Shown: piece by piece, positions 26,968-35,490 of the stretch
How positions within the stretch are numbered: position 1 is the stretch's first letter
How the letters are laid out: each line of letters begins with the position of its first letter
Source: JADKAV01 sp963704075
GTDB taxonomy: Bacteria; Actinomycetota; Actinomycetes; S36-B12; UBA10799
Length of the DNA stretch: 64,000 bases
Direction of reading: 5' to 3'
NCBI GenBank assembly: GCA_963704075.1
Contig: CAVPGV010000004.1
Coordinates: 62,001-126,000 of the forward strand
The notes under the pieces: generated by a model
Told to the model about the DNA's origin: nothing
Database searches by the model: none
Seen by the model: only the letters and a program-made list of their open reading frames with translations
Made by a program: the position numbers and the translations under genes

Positions 26968-27809
26968 GGGTGGCCTGCGGGAGCGATAGCGACTGCAACC
27001 ATCCCCGGACCGACGTGGACGCCCATGACCGCTCCGACCTCGCACACGACGACCTCGGTGCGCAGTTGGTCAGACAATCGTGCCGCCATCTCGTCGGCGC
27101 GTGCGGGGGCGTCCAGGTGCTGGACGGCCACCTGAACTCTGCGGCCGCCGGCAGCTTCCACGGCCAGATCGGCGAGCCGGCCGAGCGCGCGGTTGGCAGT
27201 ACGTGCCTTCTCCAGAGCGGCCACCTCCCCGTCAATCATGTGCAGGATCGGCTTGACCCGCAGGGCACTGCCGAGCAGGGCCGACGCCTTGCCGATCCGG
27301 CCACCCCGGCGAAGGAATTCCAGTGTGTCGACATAGAAGAGCACCTGGCTGTCTGCCGCGGTCGATCGGGCAGCTTCGCTGACCCCAGGCAGATCCGCGC
27401 CGGCACGCGCAGCGCGTGCTGCGTTCAGGGCGGAGAACCCGAGTCCCATCGCGATCGTGCGCGAATCCACGACCTCCACCGGGACCGGCGCGTCTCTGGC
27501 ACCGAGTCGCGCCGCATCGTAGGTCCCACTTAGAGCGGACGACAGATGCACGCTCACAATCGCATCCGCCCCCGCTGCGGCGGCCTCGGTGTACACATCG
27601 AAGAACTGCTCGGTCGTCGGCCGGGACGTGGTCACCGACTTGTACCCGGTAAGCGCCGCGGACACTTCGTCGGAACTGATATCCACGCCGTCGAGGTACG
27701 TCCTGCCTTCGACGACGACGTGGATCGGAACCACTCGGATGCCGCTGCCCGCCAGCAGCTCTTCGGTCAAGCATGCTGTGGAGTCGGTCACCACGGCGAT
27801 GGTAGGCAT
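26964..27809 (-). CDS. DegV family fatty-acid-binding protein
   Basis: 281-residue soluble protein of the DegV/FakB type, which binds a fatty acid for phosphorylation by a FakA-like kinase. The N-terminus IAVVTDSTACL, the SVTTSRPTTEQF loop and SSALSGTYDAA are characteristic. Coupling to plsY, which consumes acyl-phosphate, fits a role in fatty-acid supply to phospholipid synthesis. No fakA is present in the window. The ATG at 27809 matches the family start. Confidence 0.92.
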   Translation of the reverse strand: MPTIAVVTDSTACLTEELLAGSGIRVVPIHVVVEGRTYLDGVDISSDEVSAALTGYKSVTTSRPTTEQFFDVYTEAAAAGADAIVSVHLSSALSGTYDAARLGARDAPVPVEVVDSRTIAMGLGFSALNAARAARAGADLPGVSEAARSTAADSQVLFYVDTLEFLRRGGRIGKASALLGSALRVKPILHMIDGEVAALEKARTANRALGRLADLAVEAAGGRRVQVAVQHLDAPARADEMAARLSDQLRTEVVVCEVGAVMGVHVGPGMVAVAIAPAGHP

Positions 27810-27984
27810 GGCGCTATCCTTCCCCACGATCCCCACTTCTGTCCGTTGTCCCACAGAATGCTCGCCAGCGGGTTCACTCACTCGCATGATGGCGAGAGGC
27901 TTGAGCCCTGCTGAGGTCGATGCCGGAGGTAGCTCACGGCGCAGCCCCACTGCCCCAACCCCGCGGGGACCTGCCGGCCCAGCA

Positions 27985-30444
27985 TCACCCCGGAACGATG
28001 TTGACCAGTTTGGGAGCCCGGACGATCACCCGACGCGGTGTCGAACCGTCGAGAGCCGCCACGATGGCGGGATCGGACAGCGCCAGGGCCTGCAGGTCCT
28101 CGTCACCGATCTCAGGGTCCACGTCCAGCCTCGCCTTGACCTTGCCCGCGACCTGCACGACGCAGGTGACGGTCAACGCTTTGACCAGTTCCGGATCCAC
28201 AGCGGGCCAACCGGCCAGTGCGACCGAAGGTTCGTGGCCCAGCCGAGCCCACATGTCCTCGGCCGTGTACGGAGCCACCAGCGACAGCAGAGTCGCGACG
28301 GCTTCAGCAGCCTCCCGCACCGCGGGATCCGCCGGCCCGGGGCCGGAATCGATGGCCTTACGTGTCGCGTTGACCATCTCCATGACCTTGGCCACCGCGA
28401 CGTTGAAACGGAACGACTCGACCGCATGATCGGCCTCGTGGATCAAACGGTGGATCGTGCGGCGCAACTCGAGATCCCCGGAGGCAGGTTCCACGCCAGG
28501 GTCGCTGGTCACGTCGCCGCTCAACCGCCAAGCCCGGGTGAGGAAGCGGACACTTGCCGCTGGGGACACGTCGGCCCAGTCGATGTCATCCTCCGGCGGA
28601 CCGGCGAAGACCATGGTCAAGCGAACCGCGTCAACTCCGTGCGCGCCCAACTCGTCGGACAGTCGCACGAGGTTGCCGCGCGACTTGCTCATCGCCGAAC
28701 CGTCCATGACGACCATGCCTTGGTTCAACAGGCTGCTGAACGGTTCGGTGAAGTCGACCATGCCCATGTCGTGCAGCACCTTGGTGAAGAAGCGTGCGTA
28801 CAACAAGTGCAGGATCGCGTGGGTCACGCCGCCGACGTACTGATCGACCGGCATCCAATCACGCGCTTGTTGCGGATCGAACGGCGCGTCCGTGCGGTGT
28901 GGATCCAGGAAGCGCAGGAAGTACCACGACGAGTCCACGAACGTGTCCATGGTGTCGGAGTCGCGCGTGGCCGGCCCGCCGCACGCGGGGCAGTCGACGT
29001 TGAGCCACTGCGTCGCGGCACCCAGCGGCGACGTGCCCTTCGGCTGCAGATCCAGCCCCGCAGGATCGGGCAGTTCAACCGGCAACTGGTCCTCGGGGAC
29101 GGGAACCTCACCACATGTCGGGCAGTGGATGATCGGGATCGGCGTACCCCAGTAGCGCTGACGAGAAATCAGCCAGTCACGCAGGCGGTAGTTCACGGCG
29201 GCCCGCCCCCGACCCGCGGCGGCCAAATCCTCGACGACCCGTTCGACGGCTTCGGCCGTGCCCAAGCCGTCGAGCGGACCGGAGTTGACGTGTGGACCGT
29301 CATCGGCGGTCGCGACCCAGGTCTGCGCCGGATCCTCGTCGGAGTGCACGACCACCCGCACCGGCAGGTCGAAGGCCCGGGCGAAGTCCAGGTCCCGCTG
29401 GTCATGGGCCGGCACTGCCATGATCGCGCCGGTGCCGTAGTCGGCCAGGACGTAGTCGGATGCGTACACCGGCAACTTCTCGCCGTTGACCGGGTTGATG
29501 GCATACCGCTGCAGGAATACGCCGGTCTTGGGACGCTCGGCGGACATCCGATCGATCTCGGACATCGTGGAGACCTCGGCCAGGTAGTCGGCGAACTGCT
29601 GCTCCACCCCGGAGCCCTGTACGAGCTCCGCGGCCAGATCGGAGTCGACTGCCACCACGAAGAACGTCGCCCCGTAGAGGGTGTCCGGTCGGGTCGTGTA
29701 GACCGTGACCGGCTCATCGCGGCCCTCGATCTCGAACTGCACCTCCGCACCCACGGAACGACCGATCCAGTTGCGTTGCATCGTGAGCACTTTGTCCGGC
29801 CAGGTGCCCTCCAGCGGTCGCATGTCGTCCAACAGCCGTTCGGCGTAGTCGGTGATCCGCAGGTACCACTGGGTCAGTTTCTTCTTGACCACCACGGTGT
29901 CGCAGCGCTCGCACTTGCCGTTGACCACCTGCTCGTTGGCAAGCACCGTCTGGTCGTTGGGGCACCAGTTGACCGAGCTGGCCTTGCGATAGGCCAAGCC
30001 ACGCTCGAACATCTTGAGGAACAACCACTGGTTCCAGTGGTAGTACTGCGGATCGCAGGTGTTCAGCGTTCGGTCCCAGTCGAACGAGCACGCGTAGCGG
30101 CGCATCGATTCCCGCTGCTGCGCGATGTTGTCGTAGGTCCAGGTCTTCGGGTTCGCCCCCCGGCGGATGGCGGCGTTCTCAGCCGGCAGGCCGAACGCAT
30201 CCCACCCGATGGGATGCATGACGTTGAAGCCCTTCTGCACCCAGTACCGCGCGATCACGTCCCCGATCGCATAGGCCTCCGCGTGACCCATGTGCAGGTC
30301 ACCGCTGGGGTAGGGGAACATGTCCAGCACGTACTTGCGCGGACGCGGGTCGTCGGGCTTGCCGGACCGGAAGGGCGCGAGGTCGTCCCAGACGGGCAGC
30401 CATCGGTTCTGTATGGCTTCGACGTCGTACTCGACCGCGTCCAC
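27985..30444 (-). CDS. leuS: Leucyl-tRNA synthetase
   Basis: Class I synthetase of 819 residues. Visible are the HIGH-type motif YPSGDLHMGHAEAY, the editing domain (YTTRPDTLYGATF), zinc-like Cys pairs (CPNDQ, CERC, CPTC, CPACG), the MSKSRGN signature and the C-terminal anticodon and extension domains. The GTG at 30444 is chosen because GAAAGGA lies about nine bases upstream and the family start (VDAVEYDVEAIQNRW) follows. No frame disturbance is seen over 2.4 kb. Confidence 0.96.
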   Translation of the reverse strand: MDAVEYDVEAIQNRWLPVWDDLAPFRSGKPDDPRPRKYVLDMFPYPSGDLHMGHAEAYAIGDVIARYWVQKGFNVMHPIGWDAFGLPAENAAIRRGANPKTWTYDNIAQQRESMRRYACSFDWDRTLNTCDPQYYHWNQWLFLKMFERGLAYRKASSVNWCPNDQTVLANEQVVNGKCERCDTVVVKKKLTQWYLRITDYAERLLDDMRPLEGTWPDKVLTMQRNWIGRSVGAEVQFEIEGRDEPVTVYTTRPDTLYGATFFVVAVDSDLAAELVQGSGVEQQFADYLAEVSTMSEIDRMSAERPKTGVFLQRYAINPVNGEKLPVYASDYVLADYGTGAIMAVPAHDQRDLDFARAFDLPVRVVVHSDEDPAQTWVATADDGPHVNSGPLDGLGTAEAVERVVEDLAAAGRGRAAVNYRLRDWLISRQRYWGTPIPIIHCPTCGEVPVPEDQLPVELPDPAGLDLQPKGTSPLGAATQWLNVDCPACGGPATRDSDTMDTFVDSSWYFLRFLDPHRTDAPFDPQQARDWMPVDQYVGGVTHAILHLLYARFFTKVLHDMGMVDFTEPFSSLLNQGMVVMDGSAMSKSRGNLVRLSDELGAHGVDAVRLTMVFAGPPEDDIDWADVSPAASVRFLTRAWRLSGDVTSDPGVEPASGDLELRRTIHRLIHEADHAVESFRFNVAVAKVMEMVNATRKAIDSGPGPADPAVREAAEAVATLLSLVAPYTAEDMWARLGHEPSVALAGWPAVDPELVKALTVTCVVQVAGKVKARLDVDPEIGDEDLQALALSDPAIVAALDGSTPRRVIVRAPKLVNIVPG

Positions 30445-30487
30445 TATGAGTCCTTTCCGCAATGCGACCTCGCCGACGGCGGGTCCC

Positions 30488-31240
30488 CTAACAGGGTAAC
30501 GACGCCTGCTGGACCGCCACGGCGACCATCCCGCCGATCTGCTCGTGGGTCTGCCAACCCCAGTGCATACCGTCCGGATTGACCCAGCCCTCGTCCAGCC
30601 CGCGCTGCGCGACGTCACCGATATCCACCAGGTGCACGTCGTTCTTGTCGGCCCATCGCTTCGCTGCGGCAACCGATGGCTGGTGGAAGTGCACATCGGG
30701 GTAGAGCCGCGCCCGGTACGGACTGGGGGTCAGCGCGATGATCGGCAACTGCGGATACCACGTGCGCACGGCCTCGACGATCCGGCTCAGATAGTGGTCG
30801 GTGGCGTTCTGGGGCAGCTGGCGGAACGGCCCGCCGGTCGCGGCGATGACCCGTGGTGACACCTCCAGATACGCCGCGCGCACCCTCCTGCGCACCCACC
30901 CGGGCCGGATGTACGCGATCCCCTGCCGCAGATATGTCGGAATGGCGGCTGGCAGCGCGTCCATCCCGCCCACCGCCAGCACCAGGGCAGCCGCCCGCGG
31001 GAGGTACTCACCCCAGATCAAGGGGTCCCGCGTCAGCGCCCACCAGGCGTCGCGCGCCGTCCACCCCACACCGGCCGCCACGTCGACGCCGGTGTCCGAC
31101 TGTTGGGCGGCGATGTTGGGCCACAGGCGCGGATCGCTGGGCGGGTGTGCCTGATCCGGCCCGTGGAAGGTCAGCGAGTCCCCGATGACAACCAGTTTGC
31201 TGGCGCGCTGACTACCCGCCGGGCCGCTGAACTCAACCAT
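30488..31240 (-). CDS. SGNH/GDSL hydrolase, diglucosylglycerate octanoyltransferase (OctT)-like
   Basis: 250 residues with the block I motif VIGDSLTFHG (Ser about 22), a Gly block (AVGGMDA) and the C-terminal catalytic Asp/His pair in NPDGMHWG. In Mycobacterium the OctT-type protein lies near gpgP and rsfS, and a gpgP-position phosphatase is found 5 kb away here, so a role in methylglucose-lipopolysaccharide precursor acylation is possible. That is inference; the SGNH fold is directly visible. There is no signal peptide. It follows leuS in the reverse direction after a 43-base gap. Confidence 0.8.
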   Translation of the reverse strand: MVEFSGPAGSQRASKLVVIGDSLTFHGPDQAHPPSDPRLWPNIAAQQSDTGVDVAAGVGWTARDAWWALTRDPLIWGEYLPRAAALVLAVGGMDALPAAIPTYLRQGIAYIRPGWVRRRVRAAYLEVSPRVIAATGGPFRQLPQNATDHYLSRIVEAVRTWYPQLPIIALTPSPYRARLYPDVHFHQPSVAAAKRWADKNDVHLVDIGDVAQRGLDEGWVNPDGMHWGWQTHEQIGGMVAVAVQQASLPC

Positions 31241-31618
31241 GAGTGCGGGCTGTCGACCGCCTGCGGTTCATGGCCTCAGGGTATCGAGGTCCCACCGTCG
31301 GGGAGTGTTCGTCGCTTACGCGAGCGAAACCACGCCCTTGAGCGCGCCCGACGGCACAAACTCTCTTCGATCGGCCGATGGCACGGTCAGCGACGGCAAG
31401 CACCAGCTTCTCGGGCACGGACAGGCGAGACCCTTGTCGTCGTCGTAGCCGAGTGCCACCAGTGTGGGTCGCGGACCGTGGACTGGCCGACAGGATCTTG
31501 TCGCGAGACAGTCGGTGACCTCGTGACCGGGGGTAGACTGGTGAAGTAGCCGACGAGGGGTTGGGGTCGGCACCCATGCGTGGATGTCTGGCACCTTCCC
31601 TGGTGGGGAGTGTGCATC
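31241..31618. other. Intergenic region upstream of the RCC1-repeat gene
   Basis: About 380 bases between the divergent OctT-like and RCC1 genes. Short open frames exist on both strands but none has family features or a good ribosome binding site. A TAGACT hexamer (31534) and a GGGGAG-type ribosome binding site before 31619 are the only signals I can support. Confidence 0.5.
31534..31539 (+). promoter_or_regulatory. Possible -10 element for the RCC1-repeat gene
   Basis: TAGACT matches TANNNT, 80 bases before the ATG at 31619. The -35 region is not clear. Confidence 0.25.
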
Positions 31619-33449
31619 ATGTTCATCACGAAGACTGCGGTGGCGGTGGTGTCCGGGATGGCGGTCGCAGGGGCGATTCTGGTGGCACCGGGCGTGGTTG
31701 CCGCACCCACAACGGGTCGCATGGCAGTCTGGGGGAACAACGGCGAGGGGCAGTTGGGCAACAACAGCACCACCGACTCGAAGGTTCCGGTGGCGGTGGA
31801 CACCACCGGAGTATTGGCCGGCAAGACGGTCACCGCCATCACCGCCGGGCAATACCACTCGTGTGCTGTGGCCGACGCCAAGGCCTACTGCTGGGGCTAC
31901 AACTCCTCAGGGCAGTTGGGCAACAACAGCACCACCGAGTCTCCCGTTCCGGTGGCGGTCGACACCACCGGAGTATTGGCCGGCAAGACGGTCACCGCCA
32001 TCACCGCCGGGCAATACCACACGTGTGCGGTGGCCGACGCCAAGGCCTATTGCTGGGGCAGCAACCTCTACGGGCAGTTGGGCAACAACAGCACCACCGA
32101 GTCACCCGTGCCGGTGGCGGTGGACACCGCCGGAGTACTGGCCGGCAAGACGGTCACCGCCATCACCGCCGGGCAATACCACACGTGTGTCGTGGCCGAC
32201 GGCCAAGGCCTACTGCTGGGGCAACAACGGCAACGGGCAACTGGGCAACAACACCACCACTAGTTCGAAAGTGCCGGTAGCGGTGAACACCGCCGGCGTG
32301 CTGGCCGGCAAGATTGTCACCGCGATCAACGCCGGGGGCAGTTTCACGTGCGCGGTGTCCGATGGTCGGGCCTACTGCTGGGGCGGCAACAGCTACGGCC
32401 AGTTGGGAAACAACAGCACCACCGCCTCGAGCGTACCGGTGGCGGTGGACACCACCGACAAACTCGCCGGCAGGACGGTCACCGCAATCGCCGCTGGTGC
32501 GTATCACTCGTGCGTCGTGGCCGACTCCAAGGCCTACTGCTGGGGCTACAACGTGTTCGGACAGTTGGGCAACAACAGCACCACCGCCTCGAGCGTGCCA
32601 GTGGCCGTGGACACCACCGGCACGCTCGCCGGCCAGACGGTGACCGCGATCACCGCCGGTGATCGCCACACGTGTGCCGTGGCTCAGGGTAGGGCCTACT
32701 GCTGGGGCCAGAACGCCTACGGACAGTTGGGCAATAACACCACCACCGACTCGAAGGTGCCGATGTCGGTGGACACCAGCGGACTGCTCAACGGCCAGAC
32801 GGTTACCGCGATCGCCGGCGACGGATACCATTCGGCGGTCTTGGCCGCGGCGGCGCCGCAGCCACCCACAGCGGTCACCGGTGCGCCCGGCGATGGGCAG
32901 GTGTCGGTGTCCTGGGCCGCGCCCGGCGATGACGGCGGCTCCCCGATCCTCGACTACACGGTCACCGCGATCCCCGGCGGCGCCGGGTGCACCACCAGCA
33001 GCACCACGTGTGCGGTCTCCGGTTTGGCCAACGGCACCGGCTACACGTTCACCGTGACCGCCCGCAACGCCATCGGCACCTCGGCACCGTCGGCCCCCTC
33101 GGCCCCGGTCATTCCCACCGCCCCACCTGTCACGCCGGTCACCCCGGCGAAGCAGACACAGACCGCGAAGGTGAAGACGCCGAAGAAGATCAAGTACAAC
33201 GGCACAACAGTCCTGCTGAAGAAGGCCGTGAAGACCAACGCCGCGCAGAAAGCCAAGTCCAAGGTCACGGTCAAACCCAAGAAGAAGAAGTACGCCAAGG
33301 TCACGACCACCAAGAAGGGCAAGGTCAGGATCAAGACGTTCGGCCGGAAGAAGCTCAAGGTCACCCTGAAACTGAAGGCACCCGCCACCGACCAATACAC
33401 CGCCTACTCCTACGCCAAGAAGTGGACCGTCAAGAAGAAGCGCTCCTAG
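31619..33449 (+). CDS. Secreted RCC1-repeat / FnIII / lysine-rich protein, with one apparent frameshift
   Basis: About 609 residues when one extra G at 32201-32202 is removed. Order: Sec signal peptide (about 1-32, ending VVAA), seven RCC1-type repeats of 54 residues each centred on GQLGNN(S/T)TT with AYCWG, a fibronectin type III domain (PPTAVTGAPGDGQVSVSW to NAIGTSAPSAPSAP), a Pro/Thr linker and a Lys-rich tail of about 95 residues ending KKWTVKKKRS. RCC1 repeats form a beta-propeller; seven blades is the classic number. The extracellular partner is unknown. The frameshift is confirmed internally: repeat spacing is 162 bp except 163 across the shift. Confidence 0.88.
31751..32860 (+). repeat. 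162-bp tandem repeats encoding RCC1 blades
   Basis: The CAGTTGGGCAACAAC-type core recurs at 31751, 31913, 32075, 32238, 32400, 32562 and 32724. Spacing is exactly 162 bp except one 163. Neighbouring units are nearly identical at DNA level, which points to recent unit duplication or gene conversion. Confidence 0.93.
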
Positions 33450-33605
33450 GACCAACCCGCGTCATCACCAGCGCCGCCCAACTGCACTCGGGATGCACCT
33501 GAAGTCCGAGTCGGTCGCGTGACACAGCCGCCCCAGGACGCACGCCAAACGGCGGAGGTCAGCCAAAGGCCCGGGACCGTGCGCCACGTCAGCCGACGAG
33601 GCCCT

Positions 33606-33631
33606 ATCCGGCGCAGCCCCATTTGCCGGAT
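33606..33631. terminator. Hairpin between the convergent RCC1 and SRPBCC genes
   Basis: ATCCGGC (33606-33612) and GCCGGAT (33625-33631) form a 7-bp stem with a 12-base loop. It could serve either strand. There is no T-run. Confidence 0.35.
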
Positions 33632-33658
33632 CTGCCGAATTGAGCCCGGCTGAAGACC

Positions 33659-34108
33659 TCAGTCCTCGTGGTGCGCGGCCTTTGCTGCTTGACCGGGTAG
33701 TTCCTTCATCCCGCGCTTGTACAGCCGGCGAACCGCCAGGCCGGAGATCGTGTCGAAGACCCAGTCCACTCCTCGTCGGGCCGTGGCGTCTGTCGTTCCC
33801 GTGAGCCGGGTGCCCCCCGGAACGGCGTCGAAGGTCCGTTTGTTGTCCATGTCAGGATGGTCCGTGCTGTGCGCCACGTAGCGGAACCGGTGAGGGCGGT
33901 CCCATTCCAGGACCTCGAGGTCGCTGACCACCTCGCGACCGAGGACCTTGTTGACCATCCTCGCCTTCCCACCCGGCGAGCCCCATCCTTGGAGCGCCTC
34001 AGCTGACTCCACCGAGTCGAAGAAGGTGCCCCAGTTCGCCGGGTTGGACACGAAGTCGAATGCCTGCTCGGGTGGAAGCGGCAAGACTGCCCCATACTTG
34101 ATCTGCAT
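33659..34108 (-). CDS. SRPBCC family (polyketide cyclase/START-like) protein
   Basis: 149-residue small-ligand-binding fold. The N-terminus MQIKYGAVLPLPPEQAFDFVSNPANWGTFF is the usual SRPBCC opening (beta strand, then F-x-x-(V/I)-x-D/N-P-x-x-W), and RFRYVAHSTDHPDM with GGTRLTGTTDAT supplies the later strands. The ATG at 34108 is chosen because sequence upstream has no family match. The ligand and process are unknown. It lies alone in the accessory region. Confidence 0.8.
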   Translation of the reverse strand: MQIKYGAVLPLPPEQAFDFVSNPANWGTFFDSVESAEALQGWGSPGGKARMVNKVLGREVVSDLEVLEWDRPHRFRYVAHSTDHPDMDNKRTFDAVPGGTRLTGTTDATARRGVDWVFDTISGLAVRRLYKRGMKELPGQAAKAAHHED

Positions 34109-34250
34109 AACCAACGCCCAACCTGCTCTTGGAGTGCGGCAGGTCGGACTCCTCCCCTCATGTCCATTCTGCGCACACGATTGTTCCCCGGTCCAGGCAG
34201 GACGATGGAGATCAGCGACCGGGAACCTCACATCTCGATGTACTCGGTAG

Positions 34251-34448
34251 GGGCACTGGTGGTCCTTCCTGTTCGACGACCTGGTCAGCGACTACTACTC
34301 GGCCGTGCGGTTCTTCTTGCGGTTCGACGAATGCACCACGCCACCCCTGCCGAACACAGTCACGCTCAAACTCACCGCACCCCCCACAGCGACCTACAAC
34401 GCGTACTCCTACACCAAGAAGTGGACTGTCAAGAAGAAGCGCTCCTAG
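34251..34448 (+). pseudogene. Broken gene carrying a duplicated lysine-rich C-terminal tail
   Basis: A 65-codon open stretch without a good start, preceded by a TAG. Its last 27 or so codons (ATYNAYSYTKKWTVKKKRS, then TAG) match the end of the RCC1-repeat protein, and the similarity continues past the stop into non-coding DNA (GGGATGCACCTGA at about 34488 against about 33490). The first part (FDDLVSDYYSAVRFF) does not match the RCC1 gene. This looks like the 3' remnant of a second secreted protein that shared the same tail module. Confidence 0.65.
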
Positions 34449-34528
34449 AACCCATCGACGTCATCAGCAGGGCAATCCGACTACGGTCGGGATGCACCTG
34501 ATGTGCGAGTCGGGTCGGGATCGTTGGA

Positions 34529-34993
34529 GTGCTGGCACTGATGGTTGCGTGCGGCGTTCTGCTGACCGGTGGAAGCGACACCGATACGCCGACAGCGCAG
34601 CAAACTCCGACCCAGGCAGCCGAAACAGCGGACAGCGGCGCAGTCGCTGACGAAACCCCCGAATCGCCGACGCCCGAGGAGCAGACACCCGAGGAGCCAG
34701 AACTGACGCGAGCCCAGGAGAACGCGATTGGGCAGGCGGAGGACTACCTCGACTTCGGCGCCTTCTCGCGCAGCGGCCTCATCGAGCAGTTGGAGTTCGA
34801 GGGCTACTCGAAGAAGGACGCCACGTTCGCTGTCGGCTACATCAAGGTCGACTGGAATGAGCAGGCCGCCAAGAAGGCCGAGGAGTACCTCGACTTCCAG
34901 AACTTCTCTCGCAGCGGGCTGATCGAACAGTTGGAGTTCGAGGGCTTCACAACCAAGCAGGCGACGTACGGGGTCAATCAGACCGGGCTGTAG
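34529..34993 (+). CDS. Ltp-family (host cell surface-exposed) lipoprotein
   Basis: 154 residues: a short hydrophobic N-terminus with a possible lipobox (LMVAC), an acidic Pro/Thr/Glu linker (about 18-58), then two copies of the Ltp repeat (AEDYLDFGAFSRSGLIEQLEFEGYS and AEEYLDFQNFSRSGLIEQLEFEGFT). Such repeats occur in actinobacterial surface lipoproteins and in a phage superinfection-exclusion lipoprotein. The GTG start gives an unusually short signal with no positive n-region, and the similarity to the RCC1 downstream region ends just before it, so the true 5' end may have been lost or shifted. Confidence 0.75.
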   Translation: MLALMVACGVLLTGGSDTDTPTAQQTPTQAAETADSGAVADETPESPTPEEQTPEEPELTRAQENAIGQAEDYLDFGAFSRSGLIEQLEFEGYSKKDATFAVGYIKVDWNEQAAKKAEEYLDFQNFSRSGLIEQLEFEGFTTKQATYGVNQTGL

Positions 34994-35149
34994 AACCGGC
35001 CCAGGCTGCTGCACGTCATCACCACGATGCCCCGTGGGCACGATTCTGGGCACCTCTCGCGCGATGGCACGGCGCGGTGGTGTGCCACTATCGGAACGCC
35101 CGACGCGGCGGTTGGGTCCACATGTGGGTCCACCAGCCTCAGAATGACG

Positions 35150-35190
35150 AAACCCCCAGGTCGAGAAATGTGCCTCTGACCTGGGGGTTT
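35150..35190 (-). terminator. Strong hairpin, second terminator behind tRNA-Ala
   Basis: Thirteen-base perfect arms (AAACCCCCAGGTC at 35150-35162, complement at 35178-35190) with a 15-base loop containing ATGTGCCTCT. It reads as a terminator in both directions. Confidence 0.75.
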
Positions 35191-35243
35191 GCTGCTGCGA
35201 ACGAACGCCGCCCGTGGGTAACACCGTGGGTAACAGCACCCAT

Positions 35244-35291
35244 CCACATAGAGAACCCCCTAGCCAGAATGTGCCTCTGACCAGGGGTTTC
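35244..35291 (-). terminator. Hairpin directly behind tRNA-Ala
   Basis: Imperfect stem between AACCCCCTAGCC and GACCAGGGGTTT with the loop AGAATGTGCCTCT. Loop and right arm repeat the sequence of the hairpin at 35150-35190 (15 identical bases, AATGTGCCTCTGACC), so the two arose by duplication. Confidence 0.6.
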
Positions 35292-35298
35292 ACGAGAG

Positions 35299-35371
35299 TG
35301 GAGCTATGGGGACTCGAACCCCAGACCCCTTGCCTGCCAGGCAAGTGCTCTACCAGCTGAGCTATAGCCCC
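35299..35371 (-). tRNA. tRNA-Ala (anticodon GGC)
   Basis: 73-base cloverleaf read leftward: acceptor GGGGCTA with TAGCTCC (one G-U pair), D arm with AGCTGGTAGAGC, anticodon stem CTTGC/GCAAG around loop CTGGCAG (anticodon GGC), T arm GGGGTTCGAGTCCCC, discriminator A. CCA is not encoded. Two related terminator-like hairpins follow. Confidence 0.97.
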
Positions 35372-35490
35372 TCGGAAACACAACTGTACCTGACCGCCCA
35401 GGCGACCGACAGCGGCATATCCCGCTAGTCAGGTGACACGGGACCCGGTTTCACGGCACGATGAGACAACCGGTTGGAAGGGACCGATTC

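Larger units (their letters stand above)
34994..35298. other. Intergenic region between Ltp lipoprotein and tRNA-Ala
   Basis: About 300 bases without a supportable gene. It contains paired motifs GGGTCCACATGTGGGTCC near 35115 and GTGGGTAACACCGTGGGTAAC near 35214, and two related hairpins described separately. It may be a decayed element junction at the tRNA 3' end, but no integrase or duplicated tRNA end is seen. Confidence 0.5.

Noticed and set aside
27589..30582. A 997-codon open frame on the + strand opposite leuS
   Set aside because: It is antisense to an intact, fully recognisable LeuRS and has no family features; long antisense frames are normal at this GC content and codon usage.
31616..31618. 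An earlier RCC1 gene start at the GTG at 31580
   Set aside because: The ATG at 31619 follows a purine-rich ribosome binding site and gives a proper signal peptide; the 13-residue extension (Trp- and Pro-rich) would spoil it.
32163..33455. A 430-codon minus-strand frame across the RCC1 gene
   Set aside because: Repetitive shadow of the RCC1 repeats with no recognisable domain.
34978..35247. An 89-codon minus-strand frame beside tRNA-Ala as a possible integrase remnant
   Set aside because: It runs through a terminator hairpin and lacks any tyrosine- or serine-recombinase motif.
35299..35371. tRNA-Ala as a proven integration site
   Set aside because: No second copy of its 3' end and no integrase are visible in the window, so an island boundary can only be suggested.
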